DNA of 64,000 nucleotides from Rhexocercosporidium sp. MPI-PUGE-AT-0058 (GCA_020746875.1 JAGTJL010000008.1:2790001-2854000), one strand, 5' to 3'. Numbered from the stretch's first letter, positions 23,200 to 36,205 are shown. Notes: generated by a model from the letters alone, not told the origin. Numbers and translations: made by a program.

Positions 23200-26100
23200 A
23201 TTAAGCTTATTATCTGCCGAGAGATCGATTATACGCTTTATATTATACGTTAAAATTAAATCTTTTTCTTGAATCGGTATGTTTTTTATATTTTTCGTTT
23301 TATTTTAAAGTATTTTACTTGCTTTTTTATATCGTTTCTTCCGTAAGATAATTTCTTAAATATCCTTATTACGTAGTTTTAATTATTAGTACTTTATTAC
23401 TAAGAGATCCCTTCTTGTCTTGATTTGTTCGTAATTAAATATTCTTCAGACCGGGAATTTATTTTCAAGAAGTAATATAAGCTCTCGTTTATATAATAAG
23501 AAGAATAGTATTATTCTTATTAGCTAATAAATAAACGTTCGTGAAGCGAATAAAATATGCAAGAATTTTCGTATTTAATAATGAAAGCCTCTTTTTATTA
23601 CTTTAAAAAAGCTATTTAAAATATCTTAATAAGCTTTTTTTATTATTTTATTGCTTTTAGAATTATACGCCGAGATTTGAATTCTTTTAATATTATATTT
23701 AATTATAAAAGTATAAGCGATTCCTTTATTTTCCGGTCTTTTATTAATAATTAATCTTTTAAATAATCTATAACGGCAAATAAAGTCTTCTTAAAGGAAC
23801 TTTGCTATTTCTTCTGCCGTAGTTAAGCTTAAGGCTTTTTCTTCGATTTATCTTAATAAATCCTCTTTTATAAAAATAAAGTATTTCTTTTTATTATTTA
23901 TAATTAGAACTCGTGCGATATTTAAGCTTATTTTTTCAAATATTCTTATAAGTTATATAAAATATAAAAGATTCTCTTTTCTTTCTGCCTTTTGTTTTTA
24001 ATAGCTTACGCAGTTCTTGCAGAAGGCCTTATAGTTTTTAAATAAACCTTATTAAAAAAAACACTTAATAAGGCGATAATATGTTATTTCTCCCCCTCGA
24101 TATCCGCCTTTTTCATAATACTTAAAGATAATTTAATGCCGCTTAGCCTTATTATCTATTATAAGTTTTATTAGATATATATTATTAGCTCTTTTATATA
24201 AATTACGGTTACGAACAAGATACTGAAAAGCTTTATTTTTAAAGCGTTTAAAATCATTTAATTTAATTATAATCGGGCGTTTAAGATTTATTAAAAAGCG
24301 GGCGATTTCTTCTGAATCGTTAGAGTAAGTATCGTTAAGAATTCGCTCCTAGGAATTATAGTCCGGGCTTATTAGTCGCTTCGTTATTATCTTAAATACT
24401 ATAATTGCTTTTAATTCGGTTGTAATCTATTCGTTAATATCTTGCTCTTATTATTCTATAATATCTAAAAGATATTCTCTTTTTCGTTTAAATAATTTAT
24501 TCGCCGCCGTATTTTTATTCTTAAGGATATATTTGATTTTAAAGTCTATTAATCGTATTTAAGTAATCCAGTTTATTAACAGCGCTTTAAGTAAATCGCT
24601 CGCTATATTATTAAGTTATTTTATAAGAACTTTAGCGTCGGTTTTAAAAATAAAATATATTCCGTAAAGCTTATTTTGTATTTTCTTTATTATTTTAAGA
24701 GTCCCTTGGTATTCTTTCTTTGTAGTATTGTATTAACTTTCGGCTTTCGTTTATAATCCATTCTCGAATCGCGTAAAGTGCTTCTTCTTATCTTTATTCA
24801 GCTATTAAAAGACCGCTTCTTAACTTATTTTATTAATATCCGTTATTAAGATAATCTTGCTTCCTTCGGGTCCGTAATTAATCTTAATTAAGGCGGGTGC
24901 ATTAAGAAGCGTATTTTTTAAGAATTATATAGCTTTTTTTTAAAGTTTTAACTAAACGAATTCAATTTCTTTTTTTATTATAACGTAAATTAATACCGCG
25001 ATAATAAAGAAGTTCTTGATTTAAAGGCGGTAATATATTATAATTCTAATAAACGCCCTTACTTTAATCACGTTCTTATATTATTTTTATTTATAAATTT
25101 TCGAAATTTTTAATATTTTTAAGTGCCGCCTTTTATTATCCGTAACGTATCTTATAATTTTTAACTCGAGTAAGTAGTATTAGGACTTCGGTCCGATAAT
25201 CGCTCTTATTCTCTTAAAGCGCATTAATACTTTATTTAAGTTTTAAATATATTTTATAATAAATCTCCGGATTCTTAATAATACTTTTTTATTATTATAA
25301 AACGATATAGAACTTTTAATTCTTATATTATTTATATAAAGTAAAGCTATATAAGGAATACAATCTAAAAGAATCTTATAAATCACTCGTATAAATTAAG
25401 CGATTAAATTAATTGCTCCTTAAGGAAGTCTCGTCATCCGGAATAAGTTAATTAAGGTATAAATCGCTATTATATCCCTTAATCGAGCGTGTAGTAGGAA
25501 CTGGTTATACTCTGAGAAGAGGTCTATTAGTGATACTATAATTAATCCAGTAAATTCGGTTAAAAACTAATTAATATTTAATAAAATATTTATATCTCGT
25601 ACTATAATTTTATTTATTTTTATTATAATCGTAATAAGTCGATATAATCTTTTTTTTTTTTTAATTACGAAAAACTATTTATTCTTATATAATTTATAAT
25701 ATTATTTTAAGATTCCTTACTTTAGCTTTTCTTTTAGTATCGAGATAATCTTGTTTTATAAAGCTTTTAATATAAGAAAAGATTTTTCTTGCCACGCTTT
25801 ATGCAGTATTATTTTAATTTCTAAAAGCGATAAAACTTCCTTTTTAATTCTTTTTAAATAAGTTCAGTCGAAAGCCAGTGCCGTTTCCCGATTTAAAAGC
25901 GTTTCGTAAAAGAATTCTCGTTTTTATTCTGAGATTTATTTTTTAATAATTAGTTATTTAAACCGTTCTTTTATTAACTTATTTCTTATTACTAGCTCGG
26001 AGAACCTTTTAATAATAAAGCTATCAAATTTGCCTCCCGAGCGAGGTGGCCTTGCTTTTTTATCTTCCTCGAACCAGTTATTAATTCCTTTAAGTATATT

Positions 26101-29100
26101 CTTATTTATCTTCCTTAAATTAACTAGCTTTACTTTATCGGCTTTCTTTTTATATAATATATTGATCTCTACCGACTTTAATAATAAGGCTTCAGGTAAA
26201 TAACTGTCGAATATAAAGAAGAAATCTTCTTTATCTTTATTTAATTAAAATACGAAAATCTCTAGTTTTAGTTAATATTTAACTTTTAATTTAAGATTAA
26301 AAGTCTTATATTCTTTTCCTTCTGTTTTTGCTTCTTTTAATAATAACCGAAGATTTAAAACGCCTATAAAATCTCTTAAAATCCTACTTTTAATTAATAA
26401 TCTCGGATTATTAATAAAATCCCTTAAATCTAAATTATTTAAGCTCTCTTAAAAACCAGCATCCTCCCTAATGCGCATACTAATTAGACGTTTTCCGTTT
26501 CGTTTTTATACTTCGCTTTATTCTTAGCAATTATAACTCTCCTAATCGCTATTCTTTTTGTATTTAAAAAAATTGCTTATATAATTCTATTCCTAAGGTA
26601 ATCGAAACTTATACGACTTTTTAAAATAAATAATATACTTAATAAAATATCGTAGCTTACGTTATTAATAATTATGAAATCGATATGATTTTTAATTCCT
26701 TTAATATTTATTATTATATTTTAAATATAACTCGCGAATATGAATTTATCTCCGGTAATAATAATAAACGTTAAAACTTTATAATTCAAGATTAAGAGTC
26801 TTATTTCTTCCGTTACAGCTCGATTTATCACATTAACCTCCGCTCCGTAATCGATCGTAGCTTTGCTTTTAATTTATTTTATTATCGTAACTTGTAATTT
26901 CGGTATTTATATGGCCATTTTTAAGCAATTGCAAATAATTTCAGTTCGTTTAGCAATTACGTTAACCAGAACTTTTCCTTTTTCGGGAGATTTTTTAAAT
27001 AATTCCGCGAGATTAATTATTTTAATAAAAAACTTATTTAATCCTGAGTTCGATTGAGACGCTTTTTCGCCATTTATAAATATAATCTCGACCTTATATC
27101 CTCTTTCGGTAAAAACGATTAAGATTTGGCAGTTTATTATTTAATCTTAGCGTGATTATAATTCGTATAAGTCTCTTAACTTAAAGTTTAAGTTTTAGTT
27201 TATAATATTCTTTATTACTTACTTTTAAGCTACGATCGAAATATATTAATCTACTTATTTTTCCTTTTTTAAAACTCCGGCTGACTTTTTTCTTTTAATT
27301 AAGCGTTTAATTATGATTTTAACTTTAAGATTAATAAGATCGTCTTCTATTTTATTATCTTCGTTAATTTCGCTAATTCTTTTTGATTTCTTATTCGCTT
27401 TATTTAAAAGTATTTTATAATCCCGTCCTTTTATTAAAGATATAAAGCGTGGTTTCCTTATATTTATTAGTTTCTTTCCAGCTCCGGCCGTATTAATTAA
27501 TACTAATAAGGCTTTAAAACTAATCTACTTTTTCTTTTATATAATATTCACGTTAAGAAGATTACTTAACCGATTCTCTGAGGCCGAATCCACTCTTTCC
27601 GGTCGTTTTTCGATAATATAAACTAAGCGGTTGGATTTGCGTGCTTTTAGGTTCTTATTATATTCCGTGCTATTAGTTTTTTATCGAATCGCTACGACTT
27701 AAGATTATCCCGACTTTTTTTAAGTTAATTAAATATCTTCTCGGTGCGATCTGATATAAATTTTCTTATACTTATTAATATAGCAGATATTATTATTAAT
27801 AAAATAATAAAAGAAAAAATACTAATCTCTGAACTTATATAATAAGCTTTCGAACTGGTTATTATAGAAGTTATATATTCTATTCTCGTATTTTATTATA
27901 TTAATATTAACGTTTTCGTTTAAATCTATTATTCCGCTTCTGCTATCTTACTAAGAGTATCCGGGACTAATGAACTTATATTAAATATATTAAAATAAGA
28001 TTCGACTCTTAAGATTAAACTCTAAAACGTAAAGCTTTATATTCAAAAGTTAGTTTAATTTAAAATAAATAAGATTTATTTTTAAGTTAATTATTTTTGC
28101 AATTAAGGCTTTTATCTTATCGATATCTACTTTAGCTTTTTCTGAGAAAGGCAACGTAACGGGTGCCTTTTTTACTGCTTCGGTAATTATTAAAAGTTAA
28201 GTATATTCTTTTATTAAGTCTTAAATTTCCTTCGTATACGACGTTATTAGTTGTTTCTCTCGCTGAAGAGCTTTTATTATTTGCTTACTTTTAACTGTCT
28301 TAAGAATATATTTTATAAATTCGAGATACTTCTTTTTATAAGATTCCGGTTTAAAGTTATTAATCTTAAGTTATTTAATAATTTTATTTTAAGAAGAAGC
28401 CGGTAATCTTAAAAAAAAGAATCTGCTTTAATCGACTTTACTAAGGATTTTCTAATATATAAGAGCTTTTAAGACTTGAGAATAAAGTCGGTAATAGCTC
28501 TTAAGATTTATAACGGTACGTTAAATTATAATAAATTCTTAGAAAAAGTTCATCGACTCTCGGATTTATTATCGATTATATTCTTTAAATTCCGACTTTA
28601 ATGCTTTCGTTAATGCTTTTTATCTTTTCTTATTCTTTTATTCCGGGAGAGTCTTAATAATATCCCGTCGGAGGTTGTCGTAATATCAAGATAGACGAAT
28701 AACTTAATTACTCTTTAATACTTTATAATTTATATTAATTTTTATATATTACTTCAGAAAATCCGAGATATTTGCTTCCGAAAAAAGAAGCATGCCTGCT
28801 GACCCGGGGAGGGGCATAATCCTTTAAAAGAAGTAGTTAATATTACTAGTAATTATATTTCGCAAGTTCTTTTTAGTTCCCGATATAATTTCCGAGTTTT
28901 CGAGACTTAAGTCTAAGGGTTTTGTAGAACTGCTAATTAAAGTATCTAATAAGTTTAAGGAGAATAAGGGTAATCGAGTTTAAAAGGTTTCCGGCTTTGC
29001 TTTAATATTTAATTTAATTCGATCGGAGTTCGGAAACTTAAGAAATTCCGTAAATAATAAAGATATATATTAATTATTTTTATTATTAAATACTAACGAT

Positions 29101-29500
29101 ATTTATAAGTTTTTATTCTTTATTAACTTCTAATCTCGGCTTACTAATCCCGGTTTAATACATTTATTAATCCTTTAGTTAATTTCAATTAACGTATATT
29201 TAGTTTATTTTAATAAAGTATTGCAAATTAAAATTAGTATTAATAAAAACCTTAGAATCAGGAATTCGGATTACTTAGCGATTTCAGTTTAAGTTAAGGT
29301 TTATTTTTTGTATTCCGAACTATTAAAAGACGCTTTAATTTAAAATATAAGATTAATAATATTTCTTTTAGTTCTTTTATTTATAATTTATAATTTCCGG
29401 CGTCTTCTTAAGGAATTAAGTTCGGCCGTTTAAGCTTTATTAGCGAGTTGCCGAGATGAGCTATCTTAATTTAAGTCTAATTCTTGTATTATTATTAATC
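23200..29500 (-). pseudogene. Ty3/gypsy gag-pol relic
   Basis: Minus-strand polyprotein remains. Reverse transcriptase at about 25,560-25,200 reads VSLIDLFSEYNQ and, next, FRMTRLPQGAIN, then LLYINNI. These correspond to the family blocks SLIDLFSGYDQ, RMTxLPQGxTN and the F/YxDD active site, with Asp changed to Asn. Further on, IRRFIIKYI-stop-NLNKVLMR follows the family order. Integrase follows: an N-terminal zinc-binding block at about 24,010-24,110 (GGYRGGEITYYRLI, then AFCKNC), and the catalytic core at about 23,780-23,660 (RPENKGIAYTF, IKRIQISAYNSKA), which fits the GxEN and SAYxSQANG motifs. Gag/protease should lie at 26.0-29.5 kb but could not be delimited. Stops at Gln/Trp positions throughout; non-functional. 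Confidence 0.75.
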
Positions 29501-29661
29501 GTCGAGTCTTTTTAAAGGAAAAAAAGAATATTTAATCTAAGGAGCGGAAAATTATAGATTTCTAGTTTTAATAAATAATCTTGATTGCGAATCGAGATGC
29601 TTTTATATAAGTCGTATAAAAACGAATCCGTACGATTTTCTTCTTGCGTAAATTATTAATA

Positions 29662-29876
29662 TAAAGGCTATAATAAATAAAGAAAGAAGCACGACGTAAG
29701 GCATTAAATAAAGAGCTTAATAATTCTAAAAAATCAAGATTTAAAGTGGAAAAGTATTTAATTCTTTTAATTTTATATAAAAGAAAGGCCTCTTATACAA
29801 ACCTTTAAAGGTTATATGCCTAGTTCCTTAAATAACGCCTTAAGCATCATTTCCTGGCTAGAATCGCCACTTTACA
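29662..29876 (-). repeat. Gypsy long terminal repeat (5' LTR)
   Basis: Partner of 17,587-17,801. It is the less AT-shifted of the two and keeps the TG (minus strand) terminus at 29,876. Confidence 0.85.
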
Positions 29877-30935
29877 GTAAACAGAATAATTCTTAGGCGT
29901 TTATATTATTAAAAATCGATAAGCGAAGATTATCTCTTTAATATATAATACTTATATTTAAAAGGTTACTCTTCTATTTAAATTAATAAATGGAAATTGC
30001 TTAAGTATATTATTATTTTAAGTCGAGTTATTAAAGAATTAAAAACAAGTTACTTTAGCTTAAATTAAGGAATTTTAAGAAAAGGTTAGATTAATACTTT
30101 ATATTATAATTATATTACGCGCAGACATTGTTTTTACTACTTTAAAGCTTTTTTACTTTTTAATTAATTTCTTTCGGGAGCATTTAATTATAGTTAATTA
30201 AATAATTTATTACTTTTTCAATACTCGTTTCTTAGCGATTACTTATAGTTATAAGCTGCGCGACTCTTATTTTATAATAATATTAAATGCTTCTTTTACG
30301 GATAATATTGAGATAAGGCGATTTTTTAATAAATATATTTTTATATTTTTTAGAAGTTTAATTTTTTAAAAAGTAGCTTTATAAAATATAATTATTACGT
30401 TTATAATATAAGTAAAGCTTTTTAAAGTTAAGCGCACCGACAAAGAACTTATAATACTTTAGTAATTCTTTTAACAATTACGCTTTAATATAAGAATTGT
30501 TTAAATAATTTTTTATAATAATTAATAAACGATTCGGTTAATTATTAATGAAAATCAGCGTATTTTTATTAAATTACGTTACGTTAATATTCAGAATATA
30601 TAATTGCGCTAAGAGTTTTAAAAAAGTACTTTTATAATAGAATATTTTCTTATAAGTTATATGTTAATTAACGGACTTATTAAAAACCTCTCTCGGCAGA
30701 AATTTAAAGTATTTATTGCTTTTATTAACTTAATAAATATTTATATTTAACTAAAGTAACTTCTTTAAGAAACTTGTTTTAAAGCAGTCTTTTATATATA
30801 TTCTTTATTTTTTATTTATTCTCAAAATAATTATATAATAAGCTTATCTTTTAATTAAAGAGCTTTATTTATATTATTATATATTCTTTTATAAAATTCT
30901 TTTTTATAAATTTTTATTTACAATTTTATTTTATT
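29877..30935 (+). pseudogene. Ty1/copia pol, 3' part (after the gypsy insertion)
   Basis: Continuation of the copia frame interrupted at 17,586. It opens with the end of the reverse transcriptase and reads ARADIVFTTLKLFYFLI then FFREHLIIVN-stop-IIYY and NTRFLAITYSYKLRDS, matching the copia block after reverse transcriptase (RPDIAFAxxxLxxF, NPxxxHxxAxxRxxRYL, TxxLxIxY). The RNase H tail ends near NGLIKNLSRQKF (about 30,670-30,710), the usual DGLTKxLxRxKF terminus. The recognisable element ends before the inverted copia repeat that begins at 30,942. No own 3' terminal repeat was found. Confidence 0.78.
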
Positions 30936-30941
30936 AAAAAT

Positions 30942-31130
30942 TGTCGGATAGATATGAAGCAGGCTTTTAGTAGTTTAAGAGTTTTACGATTAACGTGAAA
31001 AGTAAGGGTTTAAAGGATTTATTAAAGTAAGCGTTACCTTTTATAAGAGAGGACTGTGACTCGAGTATATATACACGTGAGTGTTTACGAAAGCATATAT
31101 ATAATTAATAAACTGCGCTAAGGCGCGACA
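30942..31130 (-). repeat. Copia long terminal repeat, inverted copy
   Basis: 189 bp with TG and CA termini (TGTCGGATAG to AGGCGCGACA on the plus strand). It is the reverse complement of the repeats at 54,178-54,366 and 62,350-62,538, with exactly the same length. Confidence 0.88.
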
Positions 31131-31884
31131 TACTCTTATAATAAGGCTTTATTATATAAACAAGCCTTATTATTTAAAGGCGTATAAGTAGTCGAGAGAT
31201 ATAATATAAGCTCCTCGAGTATATATATTAATTCTTAATAAAAGTATAGCGCTAAGTAATAAATTAATACTCTTAAGATATTATAATAAATGAAAATATT
31301 AATACGCGCTTTAAAGATATAATATATAAGGACTTTATATATTAATATAAGTAGTTTATTAAGTAATTAATATTAATAATAAATAAAAATATAAACATAT
31401 ATTTAAACTATATATAATTAAATAAATAAAATTTAAAAATATAATTAAGCTATAGTAATTAAGTAAATAAGATTTTAATTATTGTGTTTAACGCGTGTAA
31501 ATCGTAAGTTTTGAAAGTAGGGCTGAAGTAAGGTTTAGTCTATAATTAAGATCTCGTGCCGTCTCGTCTGATTATTAAGTTATTAAGCTATAATTAGTAA
31601 ATTTAGTCTTTTTAAAGTAATTACTATATATAATAAGAAGCCGTAACGATGTGTGCCAGCCTCTTATTAGCTTATATAATACGCCGCCTCCCGGGTTAAT
31701 GGGTTTATTATTAATTTAAGCGTCCCGTTTTGTAATAACGCGATTACGATTACTTTTAAAAATATATATATATCGACTTTTATATTATTATAATTAACCT
31801 TTATTTAATATTAACGCACTTTATGCTTACGTGCTTGCTTATTTATTTTTTTTATTTTTTAATCTTTTACTTCTTTTAATAAAT

Positions 31885-33110
31885 TCTCTTTAATTATTAA
31901 TTATACTTCTTAAAGCTTTTAAAACAGCGATTACGCGTATTAATAATTAAATTATAACTCGTTAAATAAGTTCTTTTTTAATTTAATTATTTAATTTTAT
32001 TTTTAAGTAATTTTAATACTGTTAAATTAATCGTTAATAATTATATTATAAGATTTTGAAAATGAGTTTAATAATTAAGAAGTATTTAATAATAAGTTTA
32101 TTAATAAACTTTTTAATAATCTTCCTTTTACTCGTTCGGTCGTCAGAATAAATCTTAAAGATAATTAATAATATTTTTCTTTATATAAAAATGAAAATGC
32201 GCTTATTAATAATTTTAATAATAAGCTAATTCTCCTTCAATCTTTTTGTGCTAAGTTAAGCTCGTTATTTAAGAAAACTTTTACGCGTTCTTTTAATGTT
32301 TTACTATTATTAATTATATTAAGTAAAAACGTTATTATATTAAATAAAAATGACTTTTAATATACTTTTTTTACTTTACGCGTCTTACGTCTTAATTCGA
32401 CTTCCTTTCTTACTCTTTTTCTTACTTTTAAGACTTATATTCGTTCTTTATTAACTTTAAAGAAGCGTAAACCGTCTCGTATTCTATTTAAGCCTCGCTT
32501 TCTTATTAAGCGCGCTCGAGGTATATATATATTATTTTAAAACTTGTTTTTTATTAATAATTTATTTTATTTATATTAATTAAGATTTAAGAAAGGAGTT
32601 TGCGGATCTTTATTTATTATATATTTACGTTATTATTTATAGCCGTGGTAATCGTGGATACTGTTTTATTAATATTTTTATTATTAAAAGTTAATGTTAT
32701 AATTATACTTTTAATTATAAGTGCGATTCCGTTACAAGAGATATACTTAAATATAATAAAAAATTAATTATAACTGTAGACTTTAATAATAAAAAGGTAT
32801 AATAATCGCATTATAATTAATTAAGTATTTTATTAACCGATTTATAAAGTATTAAAAAATATAAAACTACTTTAAAAGCCTTAATAAAAGACTTAGCGAG
32901 TAATAAGGAGTTTAATAAGGACATAGAGTTAAATCTTTCGGTGCGCTTTTAAAAGCTAAATCTAAAGCGTAATAAGAAAGATAATTTTAATAATAATATT
33001 AATATTAATACGGGATTTTTAGCGGAGTTTAATAATTTTATATAATGTTTAGAGAAGTTCGCGAAGGTCTTGAAGATAATAGTTACTTATTAATTTAGGC
33101 TTAAGTAGAT
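31885..33110 (+). pseudogene. Antisense accessory gene of copia element (truncated copy)
   Basis: Opposite in strand to the element's gag-pol. From about 32,050 a plus frame runs to about 33,110 with no frameshift against the copy at 60,320-61,526. It includes TRSVVRINLKDN, NNKLILL, LRLNSTSF, LKKRKPSRILFKPRF, EFADLYLLYI, RDILKYNKKLII, IKKYKTTLKALIKDLA, LNLSVRF and LEKFAKVLKII. Stops are only TAA/TAG, mostly at the same places as the other copy, as CAA/CAG would give after RIP. Frame continuity needs removal of a 64-bp GTATAT...TTAATTAAG segment (32,521-32,584). A methionine-equivalent start (ATA here, ATG in the other copy) lies near 31,906. The product looks basic, with a charged C-terminal part; I do not recognise it. 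Confidence 0.6.
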
Positions 33111-33292
33111 TTTTTTATACTCTAAGGGTAAAAACAGGGTTAGGTTTAGAAACACTAGGGGCCTTATAATTAAAAATAGGAATTTTATAAGATATAATAA
33201 TTTTAAATATATTAAGACTTTAAATTCATTAAAAAATTAATATAATAATATTACTTAATAATTATTTATTAATAAAAAACACTTTTAAAATT

Positions 33293-33992
33293 TAATAACA
33301 GGTATTCTGTTATTCATTATATAATAAGAAGCCAGCAAAATATTCGATGATAAGTATTCTGTCATTTATTATATAAGAAGCCGGCAAAATATTCGATGAC
33401 AGGTATTTTATTATTTATTATATAATTGTTTTTACTTAAGAAGCCCGCAAAATATTCGATGACAGGTATTCTGTTATTTATTATATAAAAAGCCGGCAAA
33501 ATATTCGATGACAGGTATTCTGTTATTTATTATATAATTATTTTTACTTAAGAAGCCCGCAAAATATTTAATAATAGGTATTCTGTTATATTATTTAAGA
33601 AGCTCGCAAAATATTTAATAACAGATATTCTGTTATCTTATTTAAAAAGCTCGCAAAATATTTAATAATAAGTATTCTGTTATCTTATTTAAAAAGCCCG
33701 CAAAATATTTAATAATAGATATTCTATTATTTATTATATAATTATTTTTACTTAAGAAGCACGCAAAATATTCGATAACAGGTATTTTGTTATTCATTAT
33801 ATAATTATTTTTACTTAAGAAGCCCGCAAAATATTCGATAACAGGTATTTTATTATTTAATATATAATTGTTTTTACTTAAGAAGCCCGCAAAATATTCA
33901 ATGACAGTTATTCTGTTATATTATTTAAGAAGCCCGCAAAATAATCGATAATAAGTATTCTATTATTTATTATATAATTATTTTTACTTAAG
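33293..33992. repeat. Minisatellite with one hairpin per unit
   Basis: About 13 imperfect units of roughly 40-64 bp. Each has a GCAAAATATT block, a hairpin (typically AATAACAG, GTATT, CTGTTATT) and a TTTATTATATAA block; longer units add TATTTTTACTTAAG before AGCCCGC. Unit length varies because this 15-bp piece is present or absent. Differences among units are mostly C/T and G/A. Units are too uneven in length and sequence, and the spacing too short, for a CRISPR array. No coding frame. Confidence 0.85.
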
Positions 33993-35672
33993 ACTCTTAC
34001 ATTTAATTATAAATATATTATAAAATATTTAATAATAAATATTCTGCTAACTTTAATATAATTATATTTTATTCTAGCTTTCCGAAATATATTAATAATA
34101 AATATTAAATTATTATTTTATACTTATATTAATAAAGATTTTTAATAAACTTATATAATAGATTTTCTAATATTATAATAAATTATTTTTACTTTAGGCT
34201 TTTATGAAATATCTTATAATAGAAACTCTATCACCTTATATTTCTTACTTATTTAATAAGTATCTTAATAAATCCTTTTTTATTAATGCTTTTTTATTGA
34301 AATCTTAAAGATTTTTAAAGTATATTATTTATTTTTCTTTTTTTTAAATAATAATACTTAATTATATACGTTATTTTATTATTAATAAAATGCGTCGCCC
34401 GCACGTGCGCAACGCTTAGCGCTTTCTTAATTTTACCGTTATTACACTAACGAATTATATTGTTTAAGTATTCCGGTATATTAAAACATTTTTGCCTTAC
34501 TTACTGCGCTCTTTATTTAAATAAGGGCTTTATATTAATTTCTTACGTAAGATATTAATTATAAGCTACTTAAAACGCTTTTAGTATTAAGATAATTTAA
34601 TTTTATTATTAATAGATTATTTACGATTTATACTATCTTACGAATATGGCTAAAAGAAAAGCCTTTAAACGCGGCGTAAAGCCTATTAAGTAAGTTTTAG
34701 ATTTAATTCCTTTATAAGCTATTTACTGATTAGTTTAGTCTATTTTCTCCTAACCCATTTGCGCTTCGTTTATATATATAATAAGCCTTTAAACTTTTAA
34801 AGAATTCAAATAAAGCTTCGGTCCTCGAGTTCGGCGAGTTCCTGTCGAAGTAATATGTAAATAACGCCTTTTATAAATCCTTCGTTTTCTTCCTTTTCTT
34901 ACTTATTGAACTTTAAGACGGCATTTAGGAATTTGCGTTTATATTTCAAGTTAATACTATTTATATTTGCTTATTAAATTAAATCTACAAATCCGATATT
35001 CTCGCAAAATCTGCCCTTAACTTTATTATCCTTAAGAAACTTATATTCCTTATATTATATATTAATAACTGCCGGGCTTATCTCAAAGTATATAAAGGCA
35101 TAACTGACATCGAATATTAAATATACTTTCGTATAAAGTAAGATAAGTTAAGCCTTATATTAAGGTCTTATAAGGAGCATTTAATATTAATTAAATAAAT
35201 GAAACTAAATTTAGCGATGGGTTTAATTAGCTTAAAGGTGCTATTCCGCGTTTACTTTGCTTATAAGGTGGGCAGGCTTAGACTTAAATATAAATTTAAA
35301 CGAAATAAGGCTGGATTTTTAATAAGCTTAATTAAATTCGAGAAGCTAAAGGTTATATGTTTTATTATTATTAATAAGGAGTATTATATTTAGTTATAAA
35401 ATAAAAAGGAGATATAAGATATCTTATATAAAATTTGGAAAAAGCAGTTTAGAAAATCCGTAAAGCCTTTAAAAGTAGTTAATATAGTTGTTTTTATCGA
35501 AGTAATAAAGGAGTATACTTATATTGCCGGACTGCGAACCTGCTAGGCTCGACTATTTTAAAGAAGGTAAGGCATATATAAATAGGAAGATTATTATAGT
35601 TTATTTAATTAAGAAAGATGTATATTATATTTTACTACCTCTTATGTGACGGTGGTATTTCGGTAAAATACC
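33993..35672. other. AT-rich DNA, no gene recognised
   Basis: 1.7 kb of RIP-like DNA. A plus frame without stops at 35,199-35,393 encodes 64 residues rich in Lys/Leu/Phe with no motif, and continues beyond its stop as if TAG were Gln (LQNKKEIQDILYKIW). This may be part of a degraded transposon gene, but I cannot name it. Confidence 0.4.
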
Positions 35673-35904
35673 AAAACTCGGGTGCTGTGATTAGCCCAAG
35701 CGCTGTTAATTAAGGCGGTTTCCGGTAAGATATTATTCGGTAAGATATTATTTTGCTTATCTTACTATTTCTGTCTTAAATTCGACTTTTTTTACGTATA
35801 AGTATAATATTTTCATATTATTCGGTGTATTAAGTAACTATATGCTATATCTGCAAGTCTTATATTATTCTTAAGCGCTTAAGCTAAAAACGTTACTTAC
35901 GAGC
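35673..35904 (+). repeat. 232-bp dispersed repeat, copy 1
   Basis: Direct repeat of 48,899-49,130, the same length without gaps, starting AAAACTCGGGTGCTGTGATT. The other copy lies immediately upstream of the RecQ-type helicase relic, so this may be a detached fragment of the helicase locus or a solo repeat. Confidence 0.85.
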
Positions 35905-35949
35905 GAGTTTATATATACTTAATACTGTAACGGTCCTTAAAACGAAGCT

Positions 35950-36205
35950 TATTAAAAGTCCTCTATTTTATAATATATAGAATATATCGAATATTTCGAT
36001 TGCATTTAATCTTACGATATAGTACGACGGAAAACGGAAGATAAGACGTAAGGCAGAAAATATATACTTTTCGTAAGGGACGTTAAGCCAGATATAAGAG
36101 ATACTGCTAAAAGTCCTTTATTTTGTAATATATAGAATATATCGAATGTTTCGACTGTATTTAATCCTGCGATATAATGCGACGGAAGACGGAAGATGGA
36201 AGATA
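35950..36205 (+). repeat. 155-bp tandem array, left part
   Basis: About one and a half units of the array that continues at 37,587. Units carry a TATAATATATA-AATATATCGAATGTTTCGACTG core, a GCGATATAATGCGACGGAAGA block and a GAAGATAAGACGTGAAGC block. A 7-bp GGAAGAT duplication lengthens the last unit here. It is cut at TA (36,204-36,205) by the Tc1 element. Confidence 0.85.

Larger units (their letters stand above)
17587..29876 (-). mobile_element. 12.3-kb Ty3/gypsy LTR retrotransposon nested in copia
   Basis: Bounded by 215-bp direct repeats at 17,587-17,801 and 29,662-29,876. In element orientation (minus) the repeat begins TGTAAAGTGGCG and ends near CCTTCA. GTAA stands next to both ends (17,581-17,584 and 29,877-29,880), a possible short target duplication, although the left border is uncertain by two bases. 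Gag-pol reads on the minus strand: gag at the right, reverse transcriptase at ~25.6-25.2 kb, integrase at ~24.1-23.5 kb, then about 4.5 kb of further sequence before the left repeat. At 12.3 kb it is roughly twice the usual length of a gypsy element. It splits the copia reverse transcriptase, so it inserted later. Confidence 0.85.
30942..33125 (-). mobile_element. Truncated copia element: 3' region and LTR, inverted copy
   Basis: Reverse complement of about 60,315-62,538, the post-pol region plus 3' repeat of the complete copia element further right. Homology stops near 33,125, before any pol sequence, so this is a fragment. It includes a 189-bp terminal repeat at 30,942-31,130 and the whole antisense frame described separately. 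It sits directly against the end of the copia element that the gypsy insertion splits. Confidence 0.85.

Noticed and set aside
33293..33992. CRISPR-like array
   Set aside because: Units vary in length, the 'spacers' are themselves repeats, there are no cas genes, and the genome is fungal.
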